64,000 nt of DNA from Acidicapsa dinghuensis (GTDB lineage: Bacteria > Acidobacteriota > Terriglobia > Terriglobales > Acidobacteriaceae), in NCBI RefSeq assembly GCF_025685685.1, contig NZ_JAGSYH010000005.1, positions 372,001 to 436,000 of the forward strand. The letters run 5' to 3'. This document shows positions 1 through 9,301 of this stretch, one piece after another (position 1 is the first letter of the stretch; every line of letters starts with the position of its first letter). The notes under the pieces are model-generated. The model did not search any database. It was not told the DNA's origin and saw only the letters and a list, made by a program, of their open reading frames with translations. A program made the translations under genes and the position numbers.

Positions 1-1
1 C

Positions 2-280
2 TCCAACACAGAGCAGCAAAAGCATCTTTCCCTGGGATGGGTCCGCGAAGTCTTCGTCTTCGTAAATGGCCAGATAGTCTTCGCCGACAAAAACCTTTAT
101 CAGCCGCCAGCGGCACGCAAAACGCCAGATGGCCGCCTCTCATTAGGAAACGGCTCGTTGCTGCTGCCGCTTAAGGCCGGTGATAATGAGGTGGCTATAG
201 CACTCGTCAACAATTTTTACGGCTGGGGATTCAAAATGCACCTGGATGACATGAAGGATTTGAATCTGGCAGGACAATAG
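2..280 (+). CDS. C-terminal end of a secreted or cytosolic protein with a galactose-binding-like domain (partial)
   Basis: This is the last 92 codons of a gene that begins before the window. The frame is open from base 2 and stops with TAG at 278-280. The visible part reads as alternating beta strands with a VFVNGQIVF segment and an ending of the NFYGWGFKMHLDD type. That pattern is typical of a jelly-roll, galactose-binding-like module at the end of glycoside hydrolases and peptidase-like proteins; the family assignment is an inference. The catalytic part, if any, lies outside the window, so no function is assigned. It ends shortly before the histidine kinase that follows on the same strand, so the two may be co-transcribed. 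Confidence 0.6.
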   Translation, partial: SNTEQQKHLSLGWVREVFVFVNGQIVFADKNLYQPPAARKTPDGRLSLGNGSLLLPLKAGDNEVAIALVNNFYGWGFKMHLDDMKDLNLAGQ

Positions 281-312
281 CAGCGTCATCGCGAGTAAAC
301 CAGAGACACATC

Positions 313-318
313 AGGAGG
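313..318 (+). promoter_or_regulatory. Strong Shine-Dalgarno AGGAGG that decides the kinase start
   Basis: A perfect AGGAGG lies nine bases before an ATT codon at 328, in the reading frame of the histidine kinase. No ATG, GTG or TTG exists in that frame between the upstream stop (TGA at 247-249) and GTG at 466. The reading frame between 328 and 466 encodes a plausible first membrane helix, so this site supports an unusual ATT start. Confidence 0.5.
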
Positions 319-327
319 CTTGTCGCA

Positions 328-1455
328 ATTCGAACGAGAGACCAATCGACGCTCAACGATCTGCTGGGTAAATGGTGGGGGCGCTGGAGCATTGCAGCTC
401 TGCTTTGGAGCATACTTGGCCTGCTTTTCGCGATCCCCGGCCTCTCTACGCCCAATTGGAACCGTGTGCTGCTTGGCTCTCTCGCACAGTGGTGGTCGTG
501 GGGCCTGATCACGCCAATCATCTTCTGGGTGGATGCGCATCTCCCCTTTAAAGAAAATCAGCTAGGAAGACGCATTGCCGCACAGTTGCTGCCCAGCCTG
601 GCACTCACTGTTCTCTACATCTATGTCTTCGCTGCTGTGCTCGGTTTGCTCGGCCTTGCTCCATGGAGCATGCTTGCGGGCACGCGCCTCTTAGCCAACG
701 CTTTTCGCGGCAGCATCTTCTGGGGCTGGCTGGTCTACTGGCTTATCTTCGGCGCGCGCCAAACCTTTCGTTACTACCAGCGATATCTCGCGAGCGAGTT
801 GCAGTTGGAAAGACTCGAACGCAGCTTTTCCCAGGCACGCCTCAACGCTCTGCGCATGCAGCTCGATCCGCATTTTCTCTTCAACGCGCTCAACACCATT
901 TCCTCTCAGGTCGAGCGCGATCCACGCCTGGCCCGAAGCATGATTGAGCATCTGGGCGACCTGCTTCGCCTCTCGCTCGAGGCCCGCGGCAGGCAAGAGG
1001 TTCCGCTTGCAGAAGAGATGGCTTTTCTCGATCACTATATCGCCATTCAGAAAATTCGATTCGGCAGCAGCCTGGGCATCGAAACCTATATCGATCCGGA
1101 GGTAAAGTATGCGCTGGTGCCCTGTTTTATTGTGCAACCGCTCGTCGAGAACGCTATCCGCCACGGCATTTCGTGCCGTGCTTCAGGCGGATCAGTGCGA
1201 GTAACGGCTCAGCGTCGCGACGAATACATCGAGATCCGCGTGACAGACAACGGCGTAGGGCTCCCGCCTGGATGGATGCTCGAGAGTTCCACAGGTTTAG
1301 GATTATCCGTCACCCGCGAACGCATTGCTGGTCTGCACCCGAACGGCAACAGCCGTTTTGCCGTGAGGCGTCGCAGCGGTGGCGGCACAGAAGTGGAGAT
1401 TTCCTTGCCTTTGCGGCTTGCGGGAGTAATAGACGATGATCGCGCCGCCAACTGA
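328..1455 (+). CDS. LytS/YehU-type sensor histidine kinase
   Basis: Membrane sensor kinase of the His_kinase (PF06580) type that would phosphorylate the LytTR regulator encoded just downstream. From the proposed ATT start it has about 375 residues. The N-terminal 140 residues hold several hydrophobic helices, among them WSIAALLWSILGLLFAI, followed by a short linker coiled coil. The phosphoacceptor histidine sits in LDPHFLFNALNTIS, and the ATP-binding lobe shows VENAIRHGI, DNGVGLP and STGLGLSVTRERI. A GTG start at 466 would delete the first membrane helix, which is the well conserved beginning of this family, so I prefer the earlier start. The 3' end overlaps the regulator gene by 20 bases, indicating one operon. 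The signal sensed is unknown. Confidence 0.9.
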   Translation: MRTRDQSTLNDLLGKWWGRWSIAALLWSILGLLFAIPGLSTPNWNRVLLGSLAQWWSWGLITPIIFWVDAHLPFKENQLGRRIAAQLLPSLALTVLYIYVFAAVLGLLGLAPWSMLAGTRLLANAFRGSIFWGWLVYWLIFGARQTFRYYQRYLASELQLERLERSFSQARLNALRMQLDPHFLFNALNTISSQVERDPRLARSMIEHLGDLLRLSLEARGRQEVPLAEEMAFLDHYIAIQKIRFGSSLGIETYIDPEVKYALVPCFIVQPLVENAIRHGISCRASGGSVRVTAQRRDEYIEIRVTDNGVGLPPGWMLESSTGLGLSVTRERIAGLHPNGNSRFAVRRRSGGGTEVEISLPLRLAGVIDDDRAAN

Positions 1456-2221
1456 CCGCCTTCGCATACTAGTCGTCGACGACGAAGCCCCCGCTCGCCA
1501 ACGCATCACCGATCTGCTGAAGAAGGACATGCAGGTTGAAACAATGTTCGAAGCTCGCGATGGGATCGCCGCAGTCGAGATCATTCAGCGCGAATCGCTC
1601 GACCTCATCTTTCTCGATGTGCAGATGCCCGAGTTGGATGGACTTGGAGTAATCGAAACCATTGGCACGGCTCAGATGCCGCTTACGATATTTATCACCG
1701 CATATGATCAGCATGCCATCGCGGCTTTTGAGGCCAACGCGCTTGACTACCTGCTGAAGCCCTTCAGCGACGAGCGGCTCGAAGCAGCGTTTGCGCGTGC
1801 TAAAATGCGGCATATCGAACGCAACATGCAGCAATTCGGTCTCAGCATGCTGCGCATGGTCTCATCCATTGTGCCGGCAGGCCGTTGCCTTGATCGTCTC
1901 GTCGTAAAGTCGGGAGGAACGACACGCTTTCTTCGGGTGGTAGATATCGATTGGATCGAAGGAGCGGGCGTCTACGTTAATCTGCACGTTGGCGGTAAAG
2001 AACTGCTCTATCGGGCGAGCCTCAACGAACTCGCCGACAGCCTAGATCCCATGCGTTTCGTTCGCGTGCATAGATCAGCAATCGTGAACATTGACAGCAT
2101 CCTCGAACTGCAACCAATCTCACACGGTGAGTTCGATGTTGTCTTGAAAGACGGACATCGCTCACGCGTGAGCAGGACGTATCGCGCACAGCTGGAGAAG
2201 CGGCTGGGGCAATCGTTGTAA
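1436..2221 (+). CDS. LytTR-family response regulator
   Basis: DNA-binding response regulator of 261 residues and partner of the preceding kinase. The receiver domain occupies roughly residues 8-125, with the acidic pair VVDDE, phosphoacceptor aspartate in LIFLDVQMPELDG, threonine in FITAYD and lysine in LLKPF. A LytTR DNA-binding domain fills about residues 150-258, with motifs such as DIDWIEGAGVYV and FVRVHRSAIVN. It starts with ATG inside the last codons of the kinase gene, so translation is probably coupled. The family usually binds paired direct repeats near target promoters; none was identified in the short gap after it. It ends 64 bases before the convergent ABC permease gene. Confidence 0.93.
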   Translation: MIAPPTDRLRILVVDDEAPARQRITDLLKKDMQVETMFEARDGIAAVEIIQRESLDLIFLDVQMPELDGLGVIETIGTAQMPLTIFITAYDQHAIAAFEANALDYLLKPFSDERLEAAFARAKMRHIERNMQQFGLSMLRMVSSIVPAGRCLDRLVVKSGGTTRFLRVVDIDWIEGAGVYVNLHVGGKELLYRASLNELADSLDPMRFVRVHRSAIVNIDSILELQPISHGEFDVVLKDGHRSRVSRTYRAQLEKRLGQSL

Positions 2222-2285
2222 TGCTGTGATAATCGAAATACTCTTCAGAGAAAATACCCGCTCGAATCCGAAAGAAACTCGCTAC

Positions 2286-3149
2286 CTACTCGGTCGTATA
2301 TCGAATTTCGAAGGTGCGGATACGATAGCAGGAGTAGACAAGCACGAGCACAATCAACACCAGCAACCCAAGAGTTGCAGTCCACACAGATTCGGCTTCA
2401 GTCTGTACAGTCAACAGTGCGAAAATTCCTTCCGCAGGAACGTTGACTGGCATCAGATGCCGCAAATAGGAAGCTACGCTGATCTTTTGGAGCAAGGAAG
2501 GAGCAATGGGATTGATTGCTTCCCAACCCATAACAATCATCGCGGCAGGAGTCGGATTCTTGAAGATCAAGCTTAGGAGAAGAAATACCGCACCGTACCC
2601 GAGACAGGCCAGCACGGTGATCATGAGATAAGCCTCCAACTGCCCGAGGCCGGGACCATTGAAGATGTAATCATGTCCGGTCGCACCGAATACGGTGTAC
2701 GTCAAGATGAAATCTGCCAGGATCGCGGAACCAAACAGGAGCAGCGCGCTGATGGATCCGGCTGCGAACTTGGCCAGCAGGATCACCTCCCGCCGGACCG
2801 GAGATAGAAAGTAGAAGTGCAGGCTACGCTCAATCATTTCGCCGCGAATCAGACGTGAGAAGATGCCAAGGCAGCCGAAGAAGATTCCCAGGCGGATGTA
2901 ATAGAACTGAATGATTCCTGCGAGTATCTCGGTGTCATCGTCCATGGACAATTGGAGGCGTCTGCCGACTGCCACATGAATCAGGATTATGAGAGTGGGA
3001 ATGAAGGCAAGGAAGTAAATCCAACTGGCTCTCCACGAGAAGAGATTTCTTTTTACCTCGATGCGGGTCAGGCGCAGTGCCTGTATCCACCACAAATCCC
3101 ATGGTTGTTGCATGACACGCTTTCGAAAACTGGACGTCGTTTGATTCAT
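2286..3149 (-). CDS. ABC-2 type permease, second transporter of the sigma/FecR operon
   Basis: Integral membrane subunit of 287 residues with about six hydrophobic segments, beginning with a cytoplasmic stretch and a first helix near FLAFIPTLIILIHVAVG. Segments such as FFGCLGIFSRLIRGE and SPVRREVILLAKFAAG fit the ABC-2 permease family, in which a conserved polar loop after the second helix is typical. Its ATG overlaps the stop of the upstream ATPase gene in an ATGA arrangement, so the two probably form one transporter. It is the last gene of the operon that begins with the ECF sigma factor. The substrate is unknown; ABC-2 exporters in such settings move lipids, polysaccharides or antimicrobial compounds, which is family knowledge rather than something seen here. 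Confidence 0.85.
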   Translation of the reverse strand: MNQTTSSFRKRVMQQPWDLWWIQALRLTRIEVKRNLFSWRASWIYFLAFIPTLIILIHVAVGRRLQLSMDDDTEILAGIIQFYYIRLGIFFGCLGIFSRLIRGEMIERSLHFYFLSPVRREVILLAKFAAGSISALLLFGSAILADFILTYTVFGATGHDYIFNGPGLGQLEAYLMITVLACLGYGAVFLLLSLIFKNPTPAAMIVMGWEAINPIAPSLLQKISVASYLRHLMPVNVPAEGIFALLTVQTEAESVWTATLGLLVLIVLVLVYSCYRIRTFEIRYTTE

Positions 3150-4099
3150 CAGGAAGCACTCCCATCGGAACCAATCAAATATTGATAAATGGCGTTGGCA
3201 TCGTCATCCGCCGGCGCAACGGCATCGATCTTAACCAGCCCTTCTGCCGCAATCCCATTGAGCATCGAATAAAACTGATCAACGTCTCCAGTTCGGAGGA
3301 AGACCCCCTTACCATCAGCGTGAACCCTCGCTTCAACACAATGATCGACAGCGAACATTCTTGAAGCGAGCAGTTCGGGCCGGTCGCAACGAATGAGGAC
3401 CTGCATTGGCTTGTCGCGTACTTCCTGCCTGACCTGTTGGATGTTTCCCTGAGCAACAAGATATCCGCCAGTGATGAGAACGACACGATCAGAGATGCGA
3501 TCAACCTCATCTAGAATGTGGCTCGAGATCAGCAGGTGCATCCCCTGCCTCCCGAGCTCTTCAAAGAGTGCAATGGATTCGGCGCGGGCCATGGGGTCTA
3601 ATCCATTGAGTGGTTCATCCAGGACCAAGACTCTGGGACGATGTGCAATGGCCTGCGCGAGTCGAATCTTTTGACGCATGCCTTTGCTGTAGCCCGCAAT
3701 TTTTCTCCCCGCTGCATCGCCAAGCCGGACACGTTGAAGAGCTTCAGTTGTCAGGCCAAAAGCATCCACCTCGTCCATTCCGTGCAACATGAGACTATCG
3801 AAGATAAACTCCCATCCGTTCAGCCCGCGGGGAAAGAAGTCAAATTGAGTGCAATAGCCAACGTTTCTAAAAAATTCGGCCACATCGCCGGGCGTTAATC
3901 CCATCACCGAGATGTGTCCGCTTGATGGTTGAACCAGTCCTGTCATGAGATTCATGAGGGTTGTCTTGCCGGAGCCGTTCGGACCAACCAATGTTGTGAT
4001 CCCAGGCGGAATCGAGAGCGAGATACGGTTTACGCCGAGGACTTCGCCGTAAAACTTGGATACATCATCGAAGATAATCAGGTCATTGGTTTCGCTCAT
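3149..4099 (-). CDS. ABC transporter ATPase, second transporter of the sigma/FecR operon
   Basis: Cytoplasmic ATPase of 316 residues that would power the permease encoded directly downstream. Walker A is GPNGSGKTT, the signature is YSKGMRQKIRLA, Walker B is VLVLDEPLNGLDP and the switch histidine is in ISSHILDEVD. A C-terminal extension of about 90 residues follows the nucleotide-binding domain and is of the kind seen in exporter ATPases of the CcmA/NatA group. The frame continues open upstream, but that stretch overlaps the previous gene and is not conserved-looking. The ATG at 4099 overlaps the upstream permease stop as ATGA, so I chose it as the start. Confidence 0.9.
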   Translation of the reverse strand: MSETNDLIIFDDVSKFYGEVLGVNRISLSIPPGITTLVGPNGSGKTTLMNLMTGLVQPSSGHISVMGLTPGDVAEFFRNVGYCTQFDFFPRGLNGWEFIFDSLMLHGMDEVDAFGLTTEALQRVRLGDAAGRKIAGYSKGMRQKIRLAQAIAHRPRVLVLDEPLNGLDPMARAESIALFEELGRQGMHLLISSHILDEVDRISDRVVLITGGYLVAQGNIQQVRQEVRDKPMQVLIRCDRPELLASRMFAVDHCVEARVHADGKGVFLRTGDVDQFYSMLNGIAAEGLVKIDAVAPADDDANAIYQYLIGSDGSAS

Positions 4100-4971
4100 C
4101 CTCGCACCACCTCTCGCGCACGGATGCGTGCGTTCAACATAGCCAGACAGAGCAGGCAGGCAAGAACGAGCACGGCCACGATGGCTGTCGTAGGCAGCGA
4201 GGAACCTCGTCGCAGGAACTCGGGCGCGCCAAGGAGTCGCTGCCACAGAACAGACATGGTAACGGGGATATTGAGCAACAGGCCCCATTGCGTGCGCAGC
4301 ACGGCGTTTACGATGGCTCCTACGCCGGCAGGAACAAAGACTGCGCCAAAGATGACGGCAGTCGCAACAACTCTCCACTTGACCCAGGATGAAAGAGCCA
4401 GACCAAGGATCGAGAGGAATCCTATCCAAATGATTGCTCCCACAAACATGCCGGCTGCGATCGAAAGATTTGCCGCTGCCCATGGTTGCGTCGACGCGTA
4501 GCACTGATAGACAAAGAGCAGAAGGCAAGGAACCCAGGTCACCACAGAGAGCGAACCGAAGATCGCTATAAATTTACCGAAGAGATAGCCGAAGCGCGAG
4601 ATGGGATGGCTCAACAGAATAGGCAGTGCGTTATCAGCCAAGTCGAAGCTGATGAGGCGAGGAGTAATCCATGCCGTCAGAACAAGTGCAATCCACGACT
4701 GCATCTGTAATGCGCCGAGAAAGAAGCTGGCATCGACCGTAAGCATGCGGTGTGAGTTTTTGAGTATAAGAGACTGAGCGATCGGATTGTTCGCCAGATA
4801 GATGCCAACGAGAAAGACGATGACGGGTAAAAGCGAGAGCGTGAAAAGCGTAATCGTGATCTTCGAAGACCAGGCTTCAGCGAAGCCGTAGCGCGCCAGC
4901 ACAAACACTCGCATCCACAGCGGGGTTACTGGGCCGGTATAGGCACGATAGGTGTTTTTATGCACTGACAT
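4096..4971 (-). CDS. ABC-2 type permease, first transporter of the sigma/FecR operon
   Basis: Integral membrane protein of 291 residues with about six hydrophobic helices, for example [22 protein letters not shown] near residue 35 and [17 protein letters not shown] in the middle. A loop with [15 protein letters not shown] resembles the conserved motif of ABC-2 permeases, where a membrane-proximal SxPISR-type loop is common. It overlaps the upstream ATPase gene by 14 bases and the downstream ATPase by four, so it belongs to a compact operon. It is distinct in sequence from the second permease, so the operon encodes either two transporters or one heteromeric exporter. The substrate cannot be read from the sequence. 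Confidence 0.85.
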   Translation of the reverse strand: MSVHKNTYRAYTGPVTPLWMRVFVLARYGFAEAWSSKITITLFTLSLLPVIVFLVGIYLANNPIAQSLILKNSHRMLTVDASFFLGALQMQSWIALVLTAWITPRLISFDLADNALPILLSHPISRFGYLFGKFIAIFGSLSVVTWVPCLLLFVYQCYASTQPWAAANLSIAAGMFVGAIIWIGFLSILGLALSSWVKWRVVATAVIFGAVFVPAGVGAIVNAVLRTQWGLLLNIPVTMSVLWQRLLGAPEFLRRGSSLPTTAIVAVLVLACLLCLAMLNARIRAREVVRG

Positions 4972-5911
4972 GTGTTGGGCGTCCTGCTTCGCTTTCCATT
5001 GCTCTTAAGAAAATGTCTTCCAGGGAATCACGTCGCTGGTTCATACGCCGAATCTGGACTCCCTGTTCGGAGGCAATCACGTAGAGATCGCGTACTTCGA
5101 TGTTTTCAGGAATGACGAGCTTGATACGGCCATCGGGAAAGCTGGCGCATTCACAACCAAGTCCACGAACGCTGACCGAGAACTTTTCGGTCGCGCCCAC
5201 TGTTTCAAGCTCCATGAAGCTGCGGTTGGAACGACGCTCGGCTTCAATATTGCAGAGAGCAGCAACACGGCCATCTTTGAGGATTAGGACTTCGTCGCAG
5301 GTCTCATCGATATCGCGCAGCAGATGGGAAGAGATAAGCAGCCGCACGCTGCCTTCTTTGCGGATATCCTTGACCAACTGAATCATGCGCTGGCGGGCGA
5401 TTGGATCCATACCATTGGTGGGCTCATCCAGAATAAGTAATTTGGGCCCATGCGCCAGTGCTTGAGCCAGCTTGATGAGCTGCTTCATACCAAGCGAGTA
5501 GGAGTTGACCTTGCGATATCGCACCTCGCCGAGGCCTACGTAGAAGAGAGCCTCGTGAGCGCGCTCAAGCGCTGCGGCCGAGGGCAAACCCGAGAGCTCA
5601 GCCATATAGCGTACAAAATGCACTCCGGTCATGTTTCCGATGAAGGAATCATTTTCCGGCATGTATCCGACTGCGCCGCGAATCCGGGCTCGATCGCGAT
5701 ACGCATCAAGTCCGAGGACATGCGCGGTTCCCTTCGAAGGTGAATGAAATCCCAACAGCGTGTTGATCAGCGTGGATTTTCCGGCGCCATTCGGACCGAG
5801 CAGGCCGATAGCGTTTCCCCGCAACTCTCCCGTGAGCCCATTGAGCACAGTACGAGCTCCAAGCCGTACTTCCAGTCCGTCAAAACCAATCACAGGATCA
5901 ATTACGCCCAT
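4958..5911 (-). CDS. ABC transporter ATPase, first transporter of the sigma/FecR operon
   Basis: Cytoplasmic ATPase of 317 residues. Walker A is GPNGAGKST near residue 40, the signature [15 protein letters not shown] lies near residue 140, Walker B is [13 protein letters not shown] and the H-loop is [13 protein letters not shown]-terminal extension of about 95 residues follows. The gene starts one base after the stop of the FecR gene and overlaps the permease gene at its end, so translation is likely coupled along the operon. Pairing with the permease encoded immediately downstream is the natural inference. It shares organisation but only moderate sequence similarity with the second ATPase of the operon, as expected for an old duplication. 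Confidence 0.92.
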   Translation of the reverse strand: MGVIDPVIGFDGLEVRLGARTVLNGLTGELRGNAIGLLGPNGAGKSTLINTLLGFHSPSKGTAHVLGLDAYRDRARIRGAVGYMPENDSFIGNMTGVHFVRYMAELSGLPSAAALERAHEALFYVGLGEVRYRKVNSYSLGMKQLIKLAQALAHGPKLLILDEPTNGMDPIARQRMIQLVKDIRKEGSVRLLISSHLLRDIDETCDEVLILKDGRVAALCNIEAERRSNRSFMELETVGATEKFSVSVRGLGCECASFPDGRIKLVIPENIEVRDLYVIASEQGVQIRRMNQRRDSLEDIFLRAMESEAGRPTHVSA

Positions 5912-5912
5912 G

Positions 5913-8519
5913 TCACTCTCTTACGTTTGCCGCGACCTGCTTGTTCCCGGTGTGGATTAAAGTTCCCAGCGTTAAAAAGTCGAACCCAAAGAGATGACTA
6001 TCGCTGGCTGCTTCGATCCGGGTGTCTTTCCCCCAAGCGCATATTGTGGTGGGTCTCGCATCTGCCGCCAGTTGCTGAATGGTTGCTGCGGTCTCTCCAC
6101 TGAGATGCGAAAGTAGAGGCGCCAGAACGGGGCTTAAATTCTGATAGGCAATAGCCGAGTAGTTTTCATTTCCGTCCCGGGGAAGCGACGCTTTGAATGT
6201 GGCCGCATGGGAGAGAGAAACTCCACTAGCCTTTGTGCGCAACGCCTCGATCAGAAGCACCCGATTGGGCGCGAGAATCATGTAGCCATCGGAAAAGGTA
6301 TATTGCGCGATGATACGGCCCTGGGTCTGATCCTGCACAGCATAGAAGTGCTGCTCTCCAACCACACTTTGTTGGATGATGATGGAGTGCGCACCTTTTT
6401 CGTGATCCAGGTTGCTGATGGATTGCGTCAGACGCTCCAATGTATTTTCCAACCGCTCGGGATCGCGAACCTCGATCACCGCCTTCCACGAAGGCGTGGG
6501 CAACACCGGGCCGTCGAATGCGAGAAGAAACTCTCCGCCTAGATTTCCGGCTAAGTCATCCCGGAAATTGATTTGTAGCTTAGCCTCGGTTTCAGCCAGA
6601 TTGTTCTTCTGCGCATCGCTCGATAGAGCCATATCAAGGATGTCATCGGCAATAGCTTTGGGGTCTTTCGAAAGCATCGCCACAGCAAGAGCGGCATTGG
6701 GCGTGACATAGTCGAGTGAGCCTATCGGAGCAGGGGCAGCAAGCCACGAGGCAACACGCTGCCTGGTTCCGGAGAACTGTAGATTCAGGTGATTCTCCGG
6801 TACACCGTTCACCTCGCGATGTTCAGCAATCAGATACCGTACGTCCTCTATCCCGCTGCTGTTGATGGCCATCTCGTTGCTATGGCCAGCGTGGAGCAGC
6901 TTGGACTGGCTGGTTAACATCTGGTGCAGATCCGCTGCCAGGATTACGCCGGCCCCTCGGTTGTAGGCCGCCGTAATCTGCTGCCCAAATGCTCCCCCGG
7001 CAAAACCGCTGGCGCCTGCATTCAATTGCGCATCAACCTGCTTCAATATCGCGAGGTTATTGGAGAAGATTGCCTGGCGCTGTCCAATGACTGCGTACCC
7101 ACCTGACCGCGTCTGCGAGGAAACGACCGTGTTGAGCGCGTTCTCGTCCAGCACCGTAAGCCCAGATGTCGAAGCTGATACCGGGAGCTGCGTCCTCAGA
7201 AAATCACCGAGTCCGCTCTTCCGCACGTCGGCGACCAGAGCAAAGCCAGGTGCATTCGCCTGCCTGACTCCCACAAGCACCACTTCATCGCCGAGGTATT
7301 GGCTCATCTGATGAAGCCTTTCGACCATGGTATCCAGATTCGCGCTGTTCGCGGCATGCCCACGGTTCCACCATTCTTGCAGCGCCGGGCTTTGCTTCAA
7401 TTGCTCCTGGAATATCTTGTTGGCCTCGCTCAGGTAGTCCCCCGCGTTGGGAATGCTGACATATAACAATGTCTCAGCGGGAACACGATCCAGCAGATCG
7501 CTAGTGTAGCGGAGCCGCGGATATGGAATAGCTTCAAGACGATGTTGAAGTATGGAAAATTGTGCAAGGAGGGCAAGGTATTTGTCGCGATCCTGACTCC
7601 AGGAGACCTGCTGCTCTACCGGAGTGGGGCTCATGTTATCGTTCGTCGCCACTTCTTCGCCGGCATGGATAAACGAATCCACACCCGCATGCATTACATG
7701 TACCGACCCTTCCAATACCCCGACGCGGGAACCCTTGATTCCGGAGTTGACCGAGAAAACGGTGCCGGTGACCGCGACGCGACAATCGGGAGTCTTTACA
7801 TATAAGTGACCAGAGTCGCGCTTGGCAGCCTGCACGATGACGGCTCCATTATCCAGCGCAATCGTCATGTTATGCCCACGCGCGCCCACGCCAAGAACGC
7901 TTCGCTCATTAACTTCGACCGTCGATCCATCAGAGAGGCGAAGAACTGTGTGAGCTCCGCCGCCGGTGCGCAATTGATCACCCTCTGCCAGTTTGTCGCC
8001 CGGCTTGAGTAGGCGGTCGCCTGTATCGGAAATGCGATAAACCGAGCCATTGATCGATTGCACCTCAGCACGGACACCTGGCGGAACCTGCCAATACGCT
8101 CGATACACAAAGAATGCAGTAACCAGCAGTACACAAACAGGAGCCAGCGCCCAACTGTATCTCCGCAAGTGCCATGCAGGAACCCGGGCTGCTTTAGGAG
8201 CCGACCAATCCAGTGTCGCCGTCCCGGATTCGCTCTGAGCGTGTCGGAAGCATGAGCCACAGTCGTGCAAATGAGCCTCGATCATGAGCGAGCGCGTCTT
8301 GGAGAGAGTTCCTGCACGATAGGATCCCAGTAGCCTTCGCACGTCCTTGCAGTCTTCAATGGCTACGTCTCCCAGATCGACGACAGAGTCCAATATCGCG
8401 TCCAACCCAATGCGGACAGCTACTCTCTGGGCAGAAGCGGATATCTGTGCGGCATCGGGTTCGTCAGCTTTGAGCGCTTGCACAGCCTTACTCAGAAGGA
8501 TTTCGTCATCTCGTCTCAT
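5913..8519 (-). CDS. Large FecR-domain transmembrane protein with anti-sigma zinc finger
   Basis: Predicted regulator of the ECF sigma factor encoded directly upstream. Of the 868 residues, the first 130 or so are cytoplasmic and hold an HxxxCxxC anti-sigma zinc-finger motif (HLHDCGSC) with an upstream Cys in EDCKDVRR. One membrane helix follows ([19 protein letters not shown]). A FecR domain comes next, with [20 protein letters not shown] and [11 protein letters not shown]. The last 500 residues are periplasmic and begin [16 protein letters not shown]. They loosely recall DUF3352-like proteins, but I cannot name them with confidence. Ordinary FecR proteins are about 300-400 residues, so the extra domain is the odd feature and may sense or scaffold something in the envelope. 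The gene overlaps the sigma gene as ATGA and sits one base before the first ABC ATPase. Confidence 0.88.
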   Translation of the reverse strand: MRRDDEILLSKAVQALKADEPDAAQISASAQRVAVRIGLDAILDSVVDLGDVAIEDCKDVRRLLGSYRAGTLSKTRSLMIEAHLHDCGSCFRHAQSESGTATLDWSAPKAARVPAWHLRRYSWALAPVCVLLVTAFFVYRAYWQVPPGVRAEVQSINGSVYRISDTGDRLLKPGDKLAEGDQLRTGGGAHTVLRLSDGSTVEVNERSVLGVGARGHNMTIALDNGAVIVQAAKRDSGHLYVKTPDCRVAVTGTVFSVNSGIKGSRVGVLEGSVHVMHAGVDSFIHAGEEVATNDNMSPTPVEQQVSWSQDRDKYLALLAQFSILQHRLEAIPYPRLRYTSDLLDRVPAETLLYVSIPNAGDYLSEANKIFQEQLKQSPALQEWWNRGHAANSANLDTMVERLHQMSQYLGDEVVLVGVRQANAPGFALVADVRKSGLGDFLRTQLPVSASTSGLTVLDENALNTVVSSQTRSGGYAVIGQRQAIFSNNLAILKQVDAQLNAGASGFAGGAFGQQITAAYNRGAGVILAADLHQMLTSQSKLLHAGHSNEMAINSSGIEDVRYLIAEHREVNGVPENHLNLQFSGTRQRVASWLAAPAPIGSLDYVTPNAALAVAMLSKDPKAIADDILDMALSSDAQKNNLAETEAKLQINFRDDLAGNLGGEFLLAFDGPVLPTPSWKAVIEVRDPERLENTLERLTQSISNLDHEKGAHSIIIQQSVVGEQHFYAVQDQTQGRIIAQYTFSDGYMILAPNRVLLIEALRTKASGVSLSHAATFKASLPRDGNENYSAIAYQNLSPVLAPLLSHLSGETAATIQQLAADARPTTICAWGKDTRIEAASDSHLFGFDFLTLGTLIHTGNKQVAANVRE

Positions 8520-9085
8520 CGTCTCTCCCGATCCATTTCCGTGAGCCGTTTCTTCAATCTGAAACGCATGTTGTGGAGGGTTACAGCAACCACCGCTTGC
8601 GAAGTTCCCATCAACGCTGCGATATCGCGGTTACCCAGCTCTTCGACATACCGCAGGATGAACATTTCGGCGCCTCGCGGCGGTAACTCACTAACTGCGG
8701 TCCGGAGCAGGTCGCCCAGTTCTCTGCTCGACGCCTCTGCCTCCGGCGAACTGCCCGGCGTCGAGGAAACAATCCCTTCTGCATCTTCGAGCGGAGACGC
8801 CGGAGCGGCCTTGCGATGTCGCAACAGGTCAAGTGCTCCATTAATGGCGCCCCGATAGAGGTAGCTGCCAGCACTCGCAGATGGTGGACTATCTACACTT
8901 GCGATGCGCAGAAAGACAGTCTGAGCAATATCTTCCGCGTCAGCCATGCTGCCGGTAATGCGATAGGCTGCCGAGAGAACACGCCGATAATGTTCGCAGA
9001 ATAGTTGCGATAGGCCCTCCCTCGCCATTGGTAATGACATGATCGCGTTTCCGACGGCCACTGGCTCACCTTTTGAACTGTTCAT
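8516..9085 (-). CDS. ECF-type RNA polymerase sigma factor
   Basis: Alternative sigma factor of 189 residues that should recruit RNA polymerase to its own operon and perhaps others. Region 2 is visible around residues 30-75, with LFCEHYRRVLSAAYRIT and DAEDIAQTVFLRI. Region 4 covers about residues 120-180, with LPPRGAEMFILRY and the helix-turn-helix segment NRDIAALMGTSQAVVAVTL. There is no region 3, as usual for the ECF group. It is the first gene of a six-gene operon, and its stop overlaps the start of the FecR/anti-sigma gene, which implies stoichiometric control. In-frame methionines at residues 16 and 20 are alternative starts. The FecR partner suggests membrane-linked signalling rather than simple iron control. 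Confidence 0.92.
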   Translation of the reverse strand: MNSSKGEPVAVGNAIMSLPMAREGLSQLFCEHYRRVLSAAYRITGSMADAEDIAQTVFLRIASVDSPPSASAGSYLYRGAINGALDLLRHRKAAPASPLEDAEGIVSSTPGSSPEAEASSRELGDLLRTAVSELPPRGAEMFILRYVEELGNRDIAALMGTSQAVVAVTLHNMRFRLKKRLTEMDRERR

Positions 9086-9130
9086 AGAGATGACGTTTCT
9101 GCTGACGAATTATTAATCCGGCTTGCACTA

Positions 9131-9158
9131 GCTACGAAAAAAAGTTGCTTGATGTTCA
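9131..9158 (-). promoter_or_regulatory. Candidate ECF-type promoter upstream of the sigma operon
   Basis: Reading the minus strand, a GAAC element (9157-9154) is followed by a 17-base T-rich spacer and CGTA (9136-9133). GAAC/CGT-type -35 and -10 boxes with 16-17 base spacing are typical of ECF sigma factors. The predicted start would leave a leader of roughly 40 bases before the ATG. This is by-eye pattern matching only. Confidence 0.3.
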
Positions 9159-9301
9159 CTGGACCGGGCTCGAAACCGAAAACCGGTGGCTTTCACCTGC
9201 TCAATTTTGCGAGGAATTGCAGAATGACGCGCATGTGTAATCGCCGGTTGAGGCAAGCACGCTCAATGCCACCCGGCAATATTTGCTGGCCCCGACGCCG
9301 A

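Noticed and set aside
320..508. Short TTG-initiated frame of 62 codons right after AGGAGG
   Set aside because: The TTG is only one base from the ribosome site, the product has no family features, and it overlaps the kinase's membrane-helix frame, which is convincing.
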